Source: CAWEFA01 sp963851385 (GTDB lineage: Bacteria; Bacteroidota; Bacteroidia; Bacteroidales; DTGW01). Taken from it: DNA of 64,000 nucleotides. The stretch spans positions 34,570 through 98,569 of the forward strand of contig CAWKPE010000026.1 in the NCBI GenBank assembly GCA_963851385.1, read 5' to 3'. Below are positions 8,980 through 18,137 of the stretch, one piece after another. How positions within the stretch are numbered: the first letter of the stretch is position 1; every line of letters begins with the position of its first letter. The notes beneath the pieces were generated by a model. That model saw only the letters and a program-made list of their open reading frames with translations. It made no database searches and was not told the origin of the DNA. A program made the position numbers and the translations under genes.

Positions 8980-10059
8980 ATGAAACAAACATTTATTTCA
9001 GTAATTACCATTTTTTCTTTTCTTTTCTCAATCAAAGCGCAGGAAGTAAAAATTTGTGGTAATATGTTTACTGTTAATGGCAAACATATTTGGTTTAATG
9101 GAATAAATACGCCCTGGGAAAATTTTAATGATTTGGGTGGTAGTTTTAATTACGAGTGGTGGAATTCTGAATTTCAAAAATATGCAGATAACCATATAAA
9201 CCTTGCGCGTGTTTGGATTCATTGCGAAGGCAAAAATAGTCCTGAAACCGACAGCAACGGTTATGTTGCGGGCGCAAGCGATTTGTTCTGGAAGCAAATG
9301 GATCAATTGGTCAGGATTTCTAAAGAAAAAAAAGTATACCTGTTGCCAAGTTTATGGTCTTTTGATATGGTGAATGATAAAAATGCAACATTCGGAAAAT
9401 ACCGTAAATTGTTAAATGATACTAACAATATTAAAAGTTATATTGATAATTTTTTAATTCCATTGATCAAGCGATACAATAACGAACCCTATATTCTTGC
9501 CTGGGAAATTTGCAATGAACCTGAATGGATGATGGAACATGATGCGGATGGTAAATTTCCACGAACTGTTATTCAACTATTCCACGCGATGTGTGCTGCA
9601 GCAATACATAAAAATTGCAAAAAACCAGTAACCACGGGTTCAGCTTCCGTTAAGTGGAACAGTACAATTTTTAATTACCTAAGAGAAAATGCCGGAAATT
9701 GTTGGTCCGATTCTGCTCTTAAAGCTGTCTATAAGGATAAAAATGCTTATTTGGATTTTTACCAGGTTCATTGGTACGCTTGGCAAGCACAGCACCTATC
9801 ATCACCCTATATTCAAACTACAAGATATTATAAAATTGACGATAAACCTGTTATTATTGGCGAGTCAGTGGGAGCCGATGTCTGCGATCCTTATTTCTGT
9901 CAGACTCTTGTTCAAATGTACGAAAATGCCTGGCTGAATGGATATAGTGGTGTTTGCGCTTGGAAAACACTTCAAAATGATGGTCAGGGGACATTTGAAA
10001 ATATTAGTGTTGCAACAAATATATTTTATAAGAACCATCCAGCATTGGTTTTTCCGTAA
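8980..10059 (+). CDS. Secreted GH5-type glycoside hydrolase (endo-beta-mannanase/cellulase-like)
   Basis: A 359-residue enzyme with a signal peptide (MKQTFISVITIFSFLFSIKA, cut before Q). I take the ATG at 8980 over the TTG one codon earlier. The (beta/alpha)8 glycosidase signature is clear: FNGINTPWENF and LARVWIHCEG in the first third, the acid/base Glu in WEICNEPEW (~residue 177), HWYAW (~265), and the nucleophile Glu in PVIIGESVG (~292). This is the GH5 clan-A arrangement; the N-terminal NGKHIWFNG and the spacing favour the mannanase-like branch, but the exact substrate is uncertain. It probably cleaves a beta-1,4-linked polysaccharide in the periplasm or outside. It stands alone after the IS, although a SusCD locus lies 5 kb upstream. 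Confidence 0.88.
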   Translation: MKQTFISVITIFSFLFSIKAQEVKICGNMFTVNGKHIWFNGINTPWENFNDLGGSFNYEWWNSEFQKYADNHINLARVWIHCEGKNSPETDSNGYVAGASDLFWKQMDQLVRISKEKKVYLLPSLWSFDMVNDKNATFGKYRKLLNDTNNIKSYIDNFLIPLIKRYNNEPYILAWEICNEPEWMMEHDADGKFPRTVIQLFHAMCAAAIHKNCKKPVTTGSASVKWNSTIFNYLRENAGNCWSDSALKAVYKDKNAYLDFYQVHWYAWQAQHLSSPYIQTTRYYKIDDKPVIIGESVGADVCDPYFCQTLVQMYENAWLNGYSGVCAWKTLQNDGQGTFENISVATNIFYKNHPALVFP

Positions 10060-10562
10060 CTTTTCAGCTAGGTTAAGTAGCTAAATTTCAAATGATCTCA
10101 GAAAAAAAATCACGCAAAGAATGCAAAGAAAAAATGCAAAGTGCGCAAAGTCTATATCGCAAGAACTTTGTGTTTTTAGCGAAAATTTTAGCGGTCTCAG
10201 CGTGAAATTTATTAATACATTAAAATTCTTGAAAAATCAACCATTTTTGACCACTTTACCGCCATTATTAAATAAGAACAAGTTTTTTATTGTATATACG
10301 TTTGCAAAGCTTAACTCATTTAGCAATCACATTCAATTTATTTTAACGTGAGTTCGATGTAACAAATAAAATATAATTTATAGATGGATAGATATATAAC
10401 AATAATCTACTTTGTGTTTTCTTTGAGTCTTCGTGACTTTGTGGCATTTCTTCTGAAAAATTTTGCCACCAAGACACCAAATCACCAAGATTCACTAAGA
10501 AAAAAATACAACTAATTGTTGTACAATAAATCATATATCGAACTCATGTTATTTTAGCATTT
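10060..10562. repeat. Gene-free stretch with degenerate intergenic repeats and a flanking inverted repeat
   Basis: Two imperfect repeat tracts lie here: 10110-10205, built from variants of GCAAAG (GCAAAGAATGCAAAGAAA and so on), and 10405-10505, with variants of CTTTGTG and ACCAAGACACCAAATCACCA. They resemble the low-complexity repeats often scattered between Bacteroidota genes. Between and around them, 10344-10358 (TAACGTGAGTTCGAT) and 10537-10551 form an inverted repeat with one mismatch that frames 208 bp. A 76-codon open frame at 10121-10351 runs through the repeat and does not look like a protein. Confidence 0.6.
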
Positions 10563-13500
10563 TTAATGCTTTCTATGGATAACATAAACAATGCTCGCTG
10601 TTATTAGAAGAAATGCAAGACTAATTGACAACCAATAATTCCCGGACATTTGTTTTTTATAAACCGGCACTGTTTTACCTGTTTGAATATAACCTGCCCA
10701 AAAGTATGGGTGGGAGAGATGCTGGTCTGAATTGTCCAGGTATTCTATTTTAGCTTTCTGTAATGCTTTATCAGTATTTTCGTTATTCTTAAGGTTGCTG
10801 TAAAAATATTGCATTAAATTTGAGCTGCTCCTGTCAGCAACGCTCCATAATGTAATTATCATGCTCGGGCATCCTGCATAGACAAAACCTCTTGCCATAT
10901 TTATAAGACCTTCACCTTTCATTAATTTACCGTAACCTGTATTGCAGGCACTTAATACAACTAAAGGAGTTCGGAGTTTAAGGTTATATATTTCAAATGT
11001 ATTTAAATAACAATCATCGCTCGTTCCTGATTTAGGTGTAAATACCAATTTAGAGTATAATGGGTTCTCGTTATCTATAATTGTATGCATGGCAAGATGG
11101 ATTATTTTCTCTTCGGCTGAGTGTCTTTTAAAATTAGACTCTGTAGATTTTTTACCATAATATGAATTTCCTCCGCAGGTTTTTAAAATGCCTTCAACTT
11201 CTTCCTTCGAACCTTTCAACGGACTTAGAATAATAGCATTTGAACTATTATTTGAAATTGTATGTTTGAATTGAACATTACTATATTCAGGCACAAAGGC
11301 CAGTACTTTATTGGTTTCATGTGTAGGTATCTTTTGCTGTACCATAAATAGTTCTGTTGAATAAGCATAGCTGATTGAATATTTTCGCAATAGATAAGGA
11401 AGCAATCCATAATCGGTTTTAGCAGGAATACTATCTGATGTCACCAACGATTCAAAAGGCAGGAGGTTGAGCAATCCGTCAGGAACTAACACCAGTTCTT
11501 TAGAATTAAAGAACGATTGTGCCGGTATAATAAGAACTTTATACAACCAATTCGCACTTGAAATATAGTCTGAATATCCTTTTCTGGTGAATGCCGTATC
11601 GTTCAGATTTGCTATAATTTTTCTGAAATGCATTATACTGTCTTCTATTCCACTTGCCGGTTCGCTTACCAATTTCAGTTTATTGTCTGCCAAAATAAAT
11701 ATGTATAAACTGTCTTTAGAAAAGGAATATTCAATTAAAGTTTTCTGTGAGTTTATAATATTTTTAAGTTGGCCTAAATCAACACCTTTTCCAGAGTATT
11801 TAAGCTGGTAATATCGAGGGTAATTTATTTCTATTTGTTGTGCAAGCTTCTCAGATTCATTCATACACGAGTTCAATTTAGTATTCAATTGCCCGATGTG
11901 TAAAGAATCTGATTTATTTTTACTCTTTTCTTCGCGCACAGTACTTTGTATTAAGGCTGTTTCTTCCTGCAAATTTTTTTCTCTTTGAGTAATACTGTCA
12001 GGAACACCTCCTAACCTTTTATATTCTTCATCTTTTAATCCCAACGTGACTTGTGTAGCCTTACCATGATCGGCAGCTATAAATGCTTTTTCAAGATATT
12101 CTGTTCTACCTGTAGCCCGATAAAGACTAATTGCAGTAGTCAGCACATTCTCACTTGCTGAAGAATAATTTTGTATAAATTGCAACCGGTCATTTTCAGA
12201 GCTCATTTGTTTATTTTGATCTTCTATCACCTCGCTGGCTTTTTGATAATGTTCAAGGCTTTTTTGCAGCAGGATTATTTTTTTAGACTGGTTTTCTTTC
12301 TGCATTGACATTTTTAAAAGCACGTCGGCCTTACCATTTAAGGCATCAATTATATTATCGTAAGATACAATATCCGTTGTTTGAAAAGTGGGAACATTGT
12401 AAACACTTTCTTTAACATCAGGATTAATAGAGGCTTCAATAACTTTTTGATAAATTTCCAGGCTGGCAGATAACCTGTTGAGGTTTTCTAAAGCAAGAGC
12501 TTTCCAATAGATAAAATATCCGTAATTCACGTTTTTTTCTCCCATATTGTGAATTATTGAAGTCAATTTAGTATCTATTGTTTCTAAAGCTTTTTTATAA
12601 TCCTTTTTAAGGATTAACATCCTGGAGTATTCTCCAAATAAAGAAATCGTTGAATTAATTTCTTTATTTTTTGAGTTATTATACATTTTGATACATTGAT
12701 CAAAATAAAATTCAGCACTATCAAGATTATTCAGGTTTAGATAGCACCATGCAAGGGCACTCAGGGTTCTGTCCTCGTTTTTAAGATTAAATTTATCACC
12801 TATGACTTTTGACTTATTAAAGTAATTAATGGCTTGAACATAGTTTTTGTTTTTGTAGTAAATATGAGCTTTTGCAAAATATGAATTTTGCAAATCAATT
12901 GGACTGGTTTCATTTTGATAATATGCTATTGATAAATCAATTTTATTATGGGCGATTTCAAATTTTCTTAAATCAGAATATATCTGAGCCTGATAATATA
13001 AGACAGTCATCAATAGATCTTTACAATTATTTAATTCCGAATAAATATTATAAGCTTTAGTATAGAATTGTTCTGCCTTCAAATAAATACCCAGATAATG
13101 ATAGAAATATCCGATACTAAATAAATTCCACGCATATGATACAGAATCTAAGTACCGGCAATTTTTATATATATTCAAGACTGAATCATAATAAAGTTTA
13201 GCTGTATAAAAATCAGAATTCTTTGTAAGATGCAAGTAAGCTATTACATTGTAAAACATTGCATTTTCATTGGTAAATAAATTTCTTTTTTTCCTGCCAA
13301 TAGCTATTGCTTTTTTATAATAATATTCAGCACTGTCCATTAAGTCTTGTTTTTCAAAGCAAAATCCTTTCTCATAATATAAAAAAGCATTGGTTGTGTC
13401 TGATGGAGATTGTATACTAATTGCTTTTTGAAAGTAGTTTGAAGCGTCAGCGTAATTTTCTTTATAGAATTTATTAAGAGCATAATCAATAAAATAATCA

Positions 13501-13814
13501 AATTGAAATTTCTTAAGCGATGGATTTGCTTTAAATAAGCTGTCTACTATTTTCCAGGTTTTACTTAAATCTTTCCGATCATTGATTCTATAATAGCAGA
13601 TGGCAAGTTTACAAAATGATAGAAAATTTAATGTATCAGTTGTATAATGGTCAGATATTGTGCATAACTTATAGTAATATATAGCACTATCGGTTTGATA
13701 ATTATTGAATTTACATTCGGCTAATTTAAAATTATCTAATTTTTTAATTTTTTGTCTTTCAGTTTTGCAACCTAAAGTTAATATAAGCAGTATAAATAAA
13801 CAGAATTGCTTCAT
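10563..13814 (-). CDS. TPR-CHAT lipoprotein with caspase-like protease domain
   Basis: 1083 residues. The N-terminus is a lipoprotein signal (lipobox LTLGC, Cys 16). Residues ~25-560 are TPR-like repeats (DTTNAFLYYEKGFCFEKQDL, YYKKAIAIG, AEQFYTKAYNIYSELNN), then a helical coiled region (~560-690), then a CHAT domain to ~1045. The catalytic dyad is present: His 910 in IIHLAMHTII and Cys 957 in VVLSACNTGYG. A C-terminal membrane helix (YWLSISLAFLLITASIVYVI) precedes a basic tail. CHAT is a caspase-related peptidase fold that is often fused to TPRs. The N-terminal lipid and C-terminal helix suggest envelope anchoring at both ends. No CRISPR or gasdermin gene is nearby, so this is not an obvious TPR-CHAT immune system. 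The nearest neighbour is a divergent 34-codon peptide gene. Confidence 0.92.
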   Translation of the reverse strand: MKQFCLFILLILTLGCKTERQKIKKLDNFKLAECKFNNYQTDSAIYYYKLCTISDHYTTDTLNFLSFCKLAICYYRINDRKDLSKTWKIVDSLFKANPSLKKFQFDYFIDYALNKFYKENYADASNYFQKAISIQSPSDTTNAFLYYEKGFCFEKQDLMDSAEYYYKKAIAIGRKKRNLFTNENAMFYNVIAYLHLTKNSDFYTAKLYYDSVLNIYKNCRYLDSVSYAWNLFSIGYFYHYLGIYLKAEQFYTKAYNIYSELNNCKDLLMTVLYYQAQIYSDLRKFEIAHNKIDLSIAYYQNETSPIDLQNSYFAKAHIYYKNKNYVQAINYFNKSKVIGDKFNLKNEDRTLSALAWCYLNLNNLDSAEFYFDQCIKMYNNSKNKEINSTISLFGEYSRMLILKKDYKKALETIDTKLTSIIHNMGEKNVNYGYFIYWKALALENLNRLSASLEIYQKVIEASINPDVKESVYNVPTFQTTDIVSYDNIIDALNGKADVLLKMSMQKENQSKKIILLQKSLEHYQKASEVIEDQNKQMSSENDRLQFIQNYSSASENVLTTAISLYRATGRTEYLEKAFIAADHGKATQVTLGLKDEEYKRLGGVPDSITQREKNLQEETALIQSTVREEKSKNKSDSLHIGQLNTKLNSCMNESEKLAQQIEINYPRYYQLKYSGKGVDLGQLKNIINSQKTLIEYSFSKDSLYIFILADNKLKLVSEPASGIEDSIMHFRKIIANLNDTAFTRKGYSDYISSANWLYKVLIIPAQSFFNSKELVLVPDGLLNLLPFESLVTSDSIPAKTDYGLLPYLLRKYSISYAYSTELFMVQQKIPTHETNKVLAFVPEYSNVQFKHTISNNSSNAIILSPLKGSKEEVEGILKTCGGNSYYGKKSTESNFKRHSAEEKIIHLAMHTIIDNENPLYSKLVFTPKSGTSDDCYLNTFEIYNLKLRTPLVVLSACNTGYGKLMKGEGLINMARGFVYAGCPSMIITLWSVADRSSSNLMQYFYSNLKNNENTDKALQKAKIEYLDNSDQHLSHPYFWAGYIQTGKTVPVYKKQMSGNYWLSISLAFLLITASIVYVIHRKH

Positions 13815-13837
13815 TTTAATTATCTAATTGGCAATTC

Positions 13838-13845
13838 CAAAAATA
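13838..13845 (-). promoter_or_regulatory. Possible Bacteroidota -7 element for the TPR-CHAT gene
   Basis: Read on the minus strand the bases are TATTTTTG, matching TAnnTTTG, 24 bp before the start codon. No clear TTG box is visible at the -33 position, so support is limited to the -7 match. Confidence 0.35.
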
Positions 13846-14046
13846 ATAAATAAAGTTTTATATTCCTTCTTTATAAGAATGGAGTAAATAAGAATAAAAA
13901 AACTAAAACCCCGCATGATATTGTTGTTGAACAAAAGACAGGGTGCGTGTAATTGCTAAACCAGAAATTATGGAAAGATATTAGCTGCATGTGGGTGATC
14001 CCGTTTATGCGGGATATGCATCTGGTCTTTTAAAAAGAAACGAATT

Positions 14047-14151
14047 ATGAAAAAAAATTTTTGCATTTATTTTCCTGATCCACCTCAACCTCCTCCTCCT
14101 CCAGGTGGTGGTGGTAAAAAAAAAATGACCCCAACTAAACCAAAAAAGTAA
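14047..14151 (+). CDS. 34-residue Pro/Gly/Lys-rich peptide of unknown function
   Basis: A short frame from ATG to TAA. The peptide has a small hydrophobic start (MKKNFCIYF), then PDPPQPPPPPGGGG, then KKKMTPTKPKK. A convincing terminator begins 2 bp after the stop, which argues for a real transcript. A hairpin (ATCCCG...CGGGAT, 13998-14013) lies ~35 bp upstream. The gene is divergent from the TPR-CHAT gene and convergent with the AddB-like gene. I recognise no family. A peptide substrate or regulator of the CHAT protein is one thought, but only adjacency supports it. The alternative is a non-coding RNA whose open frame is accidental, which the Pro-codon run and the start/stop/terminator spacing make less likely. 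Confidence 0.5.
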   Translation: MKKNFCIYFPDPPQPPPPPGGGGKKKMTPTKPKK

Positions 14152-14153
14152 AT

Positions 14154-14183
14154 AAAAGAGCTGCATTTAATGCGGCTTTTTTT
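14154..14183 (+). terminator. Rho-independent terminator after the 34-codon gene
   Basis: Stem AGCTGCAT/ATGCGGCT (14159-14166 with 14170-14177), loop TTA, then seven T. The A-rich 5' side may also serve the convergent AddB-like gene that ends at 14211. Confidence 0.85.
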
Positions 14184-14210
14184 ATAGCATAAAATGATTA
14201 ATAAATCTGT

Positions 14211-17099
14211 TTATTCTCCCTCTCTATGGCAAATTATCTTGTAATCACAAAAGCTACACTTCTTCATATCAGTTGTTTGTGAAAAAGATATTTCCGGATT
14301 GAAAATTTCTTCAAGTGTCTTGCATAAGTATTTTTTAAATTTATTTTCAATTTTTGAAATATCTGTTATGGCTTCCTTCTCAAAATAAATATTTGGGTCA
14401 AACTTATCTCCAAAGATTTTCCTGAGGTTGTAAATGCAAGGAATAACAGGCTGTTTGTATATTATTGATATTTTTATAAAGCATCGCATACAGACATGCC
14501 TGTAAAATTTCTTTTTTTGCTTTTCTACCTTCTTCCGGTTCAAATAATTCTTCGTAATTTTTGAATTTATTTTCTACATTTCCTGTTTTGTAATCAATTA
14601 TTCTAAAGGTACTGTCTATCTTATCAATTCTATCAATATTTCCGCCAATCTTGATTTTAGTAATTCCGGATTTGATATCAACATCAAAATTACTGATAAC
14701 GTTATGTTCCAGACCTGCAAGATTGAAAGGTGCATTTTGAATATCAGTCTCGATGATTTGACGGATATATTTATCAAGTATTTTAGAGATAATAAAATTA
14801 CGACCCTGTAAAGATTCTTTTTCTAATGCTTTAATATCTTTAAAATATACTTTAGCTATTGAACTGTGAATTGCTTTTTCAATGATACCGGTACTTATTA
14901 ATATGTTTTCAAGGTTTTCTTTTTGAATTGTTTTATTAATAAATGGCTTGTAAATACTATACATCGCATTATGAAGTATATTTCCTAACATCGACGCATC
15001 AATTTCTTCGGTTGGAATTTCAAACTCTTTTAGACCGGCAACATATCTGAAATAAAAGCGCAATTTGCAATCAATATAGCTGCTTAAGGCACTTGGTGAT
15101 ATATAATATTCAGATTTTGAATTTTCATAATATTTTTCCAAAACCTTCATGATTTCAGGTGTTTTTATAATGCTTATTTCCGGAATTGATGCTGGCACAA
15201 TATTAAAAGTCTGGAAACGCTTAGTGATTTTATATTTGTCGCTATAAAGCATTTGAGTTGCATACCGACTTATTTCAGCACATCCCATTTTATCGGATTT
15301 TGTATTGTATAATAAGTAAACATTTTTTGCTCTTTGTATTATCCGGTAGAAGTAATAAGCATAAATTGCATCACGGTATTCAAGAGTCGGCAATCCAAAA
15401 CCATGTCGCAAATTATATGGAATAAATGAAGCCGGGATGTTTGTTTTAGGAAGGTGACCTTCATTCACATTAAGAAGAATTACATTGTCAAAATCAATGG
15501 CGCGCGACTCGAGCAGGCCCATAATTTGAAGACCTTTTAACGGTTCACCCTCGAATGGTAAAGTAAGATTATTAAGAACTTTCATCAGCAAGCGAAAGCA
15601 CAAATGAATGTCAAACTCCATATTGCTGCTTAATATTAAATCACTGAAGCGGTTTATATTGCTGTATACCAAAACCAGGGTTTCGGCTTCAATTCCTTCA
15701 GGTTGCGTTTCAATTGATAGTCTGTTACCAAAAGATTTCCGGCCTACGGTTTTAATTAAAGACGAAAGCCGTGTCAAAAAATCCAGGCTATTTAAAGGAG
15801 GCTGAAAAATGAGATTTATCAGATCATTTTCAGGCAATTCAGAAGGTAAAATAAAAATCCGGTTTTTGTTAATGATGTCAATTTTTAATTGATTGATTGC
15901 GTCTTTGCTTTCCTGGGCAATATAAGGGTGATTTAATATTGAAAGTACATTTTTATAATAATACCGTGTTATTTGATTTTCTTTATTTTTTCCTGCATTT
16001 GAGTACAACAGTCCGATTGATTCAATAAGAGAAATTACGAGTGCATTTTTTACCGGATAACCCATTGTAATATTAATGTCTATTTACTTCAGCCGGTATT
16101 GAATGAAGAACTGGCATTAACAAACTTTCATCAGAAAGAATAATTGCAGTATTCTCAATTTCATTGTCGTTCAAGTAGCTTTGACTTATAATTTGTCCGG
16201 CAACTTTTGCCTGGCCAACGTTAGATGGAATTGCTATCAATTCTATTTTTTCCGGTATTTCCAGATTACTGAAATATTTGTCTTCCAAAGCAGACGGGAA
16301 CTCAGATAAATTCTGCCTGATAAAAAATCCGGCTTCATGATAAGACTGTTGTATAATCTCTTCATTATAATCCCAGTAAAATATCGCTTTTTCCTGGTTC
16401 TTTAAAAAACTGAACAGAACTTTTTCACATTCGCTTAAAGCATTGAAACCAACTACAGCTATTTTTTTAAAAGCTGGTTCAACAAATTTGTCTTTACGAA
16501 TCAATTCAGCTACCAGCCTATATTGCATTCCTTCATAAGCCAAGTTTTTTTTACTTATTGTTTCCCTGAATTGGTTATAAATGTCAAACATAAGAGACCA
16601 GTTATAAGAAAACTGACGATGATGATCACTTTGTCGTGATTGTCCGAAATTTTTCCAGAATTGTTGAATGGCTTCTAATTGTGTTTCGTTCAGGTATGAA
16701 AACTTGTTCATTGATATTTTTCAGTGCGGACAAGTTTTTGAACAAATCATTGGCATCAATTAAATACTTATCAATGTCATTGAAATCGGAGAGCATCAGT
16801 TCTCCCCAAAAATAAAAGTTATCAAAAGTTTCTGATGAATTACAAACCTTGCAATAAACTTTATAGAGATCAAATAACAATAACAGTTTATCAGCAAGCT
16901 GAAGATGTGATAGATTTTGAATATAGTCTGAAATAGTTATGCACTGGGGAGCCCATGAAGTTTTTGTAACAGTCTGAGACAAGTGTTTATTAAAAAATAA
17001 AATAGATCTTCGGTTAGGAAATAAAATGCATATGTTCTGCATTTCGTTGACATACTTGCTATAAATGTCTTGAGCAACTATCTTTAGGAATGGAATCAT
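14211..17099 (-). pseudogene. AddB-like inactivated helicase / PD-(D/E)XK nuclease, split by three frame breaks
   Basis: Four overlapping open frames in order make one ~960-residue protein. It starts MIPFLKIVAQDIYSK (17099), with NICILFPNRRSILFF near the N-terminus, a degenerate helicase-like middle (KIAVVGFNALSECEK; RAIDFDNVILLNVNEGHLP), and a C-terminal nuclease domain with IIDYKTGN plus the cysteines of KKCSFCDYKIICHRE. Breaks are at about 16697, 16081 and 14455. Removing one base at the first two restores DEQFSYLNET-like and VNDINITMGYPV readings. AddB-type proteins pair with an AddA/UvrD helicase-nuclease in double-strand break repair; no addA is adjacent. Either the gene is dead in this strain or the sequence has indel errors. 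The frames keep conserved sequence right up to each break, favouring error. Confidence 0.8.
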
Positions 17100-17402
17100 G
17101 AAATCAATTTATCAATGTGCCAATGTGCCAATATTTTATTTAATAACTTTCAATACAAATTTAGTATAAATGAACCAAGTTGGAGTTTTGTTAAACTATT
17201 CTAATCCTTTTATTGTTTTGTACAAAAATATCATTTTCGTTTAGTTGGATAAATTCTTTGTAAGAGACATACTCGACGAACTTAGTATGACTATATTATG
17301 AAGTCACCCTGAGCTTGTCGAAGGGTGATTTGGGGCTTAACTGAGCAAAATTGATAATATAATTTTTAATAATTTACTTTTATCCAAAAATTAGTTATTT
17401 AT
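17100..17402. repeat. Intergenic spacer with a paired hairpin repeat
   Basis: The spacer upstream of cysH holds two adjacent palindromes: CATACT...AGTATG at 17268-17289 and CACCCT...AGGGTG at 17305-17327 (loop region GAGCTTGTCGA). The same pair, in the same order and spacing, recurs at 63034-63097, also preceded by TCGTTTAGTT. The start of the spacer has a short direct repeat (CAATGTGC twice, 17113-17129). No gene is seen. Confidence 0.7.
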
Positions 17403-18134
17403 ATGGAAATAATAGAAGAGCTAAATAAAAAATTTTCTGCTGGTCAACCTGAAGAAGTGCTTGAATATTTTCTAAAGGAATACAAAGGTAAAATTGCTTT
17501 ATCATCAAGCTTGGGTGCGGAAGACCAGGTTTTGACTCACATGGTCTGCAATATAGATGAATCAACCCGTATATTTACACTGGATACAGGACGTTTATTT
17601 CCTGAAACATATGATTTAATAGAAAAAACCAACAAAAAATATTCAATATCCATAGAGGTTTATTTTCCGGACTTTCAAAAAGTTCAAAAAATGATCAGGG
17701 AAAAAGGTGTAATTTTATTTTATGAAAGTATAGAAAACCGAAAAGAATGTTGCAATATTCGCAAAGTTGAACCTCTTAAAAGAGCAATGTCAGGCCTTAA
17801 AGTCTGGATTAGCGGTTTGAGAAAAGATCAGTCTGTTACCAGGTTTAATTCTAAAATGGTTGAATGGGACAAAAACTATGAAATAATTAAATTAAATCCC
17901 TTGATCAATTGGACAGAAGATCAGGTTTGGAATTATATTCATGAAAATACAATCCCTTACAATCCTTTACATGATATAGGTTTCAGTAGCATTGGATGCC
18001 AACCATGCACAAGGGCTATTCAGCCGGGTGAAGATATCAGGGCAGGACGTTGGTGGTGGGAGGAACAGGACCAGAAAGAATGTGGAATTCATTTGAAGGA
18101 GACCGGAAACCGAAAACCGGAAACAGGAAACTGA
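17403..18134 (+). CDS. cysH: Assimilatory APS/PAPS reductase
   Basis: 243 residues of the thioredoxin-dependent adenylylsulfate reductase family, which reduces activated sulfate to sulfite in the cytoplasm. Visible motifs are the PP-loop-like SSSLGAEDQVL (~residue 34), FTLDTGRLFPETYDL, the paired cysteines ECCNIRKVEPLKRA (~118), GLRKDQS, the second cysteine pair GCQPCTR (~201) and the C-terminal ECGIHLKE with the catalytic Cys. The CC/CxxC set binds a 4Fe-4S cluster and marks the APS-using branch. The last ~9 residues (TGNRKPETGN) come from a GAAACCG-type repeat and are not part of the fold. No cysD, cysN or cysI is nearby. Confidence 0.93.
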   Translation: MEIIEELNKKFSAGQPEEVLEYFLKEYKGKIALSSSLGAEDQVLTHMVCNIDESTRIFTLDTGRLFPETYDLIEKTNKKYSISIEVYFPDFQKVQKMIREKGVILFYESIENRKECCNIRKVEPLKRAMSGLKVWISGLRKDQSVTRFNSKMVEWDKNYEIIKLNPLINWTEDQVWNYIHENTIPYNPLHDIGFSSIGCQPCTRAIQPGEDIRAGRWWWEEQDQKECGIHLKETGNRKPETGN

Positions 18135-18137
18135 AAA

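Noticed and set aside
10121..10351. 76-codon open frame between GH5 and CHAT genes
   Set aside because: It is built on GCAAAG-type repeats, has no family-like sequence, and its composition matches non-coding repeat.
10563..14183. CRISPR-linked TPR-CHAT (Craspase) or gasdermin system
   Set aside because: No repeat array, no type III effector and no gasdermin-like frame is present; the CHAT protein has envelope anchors.
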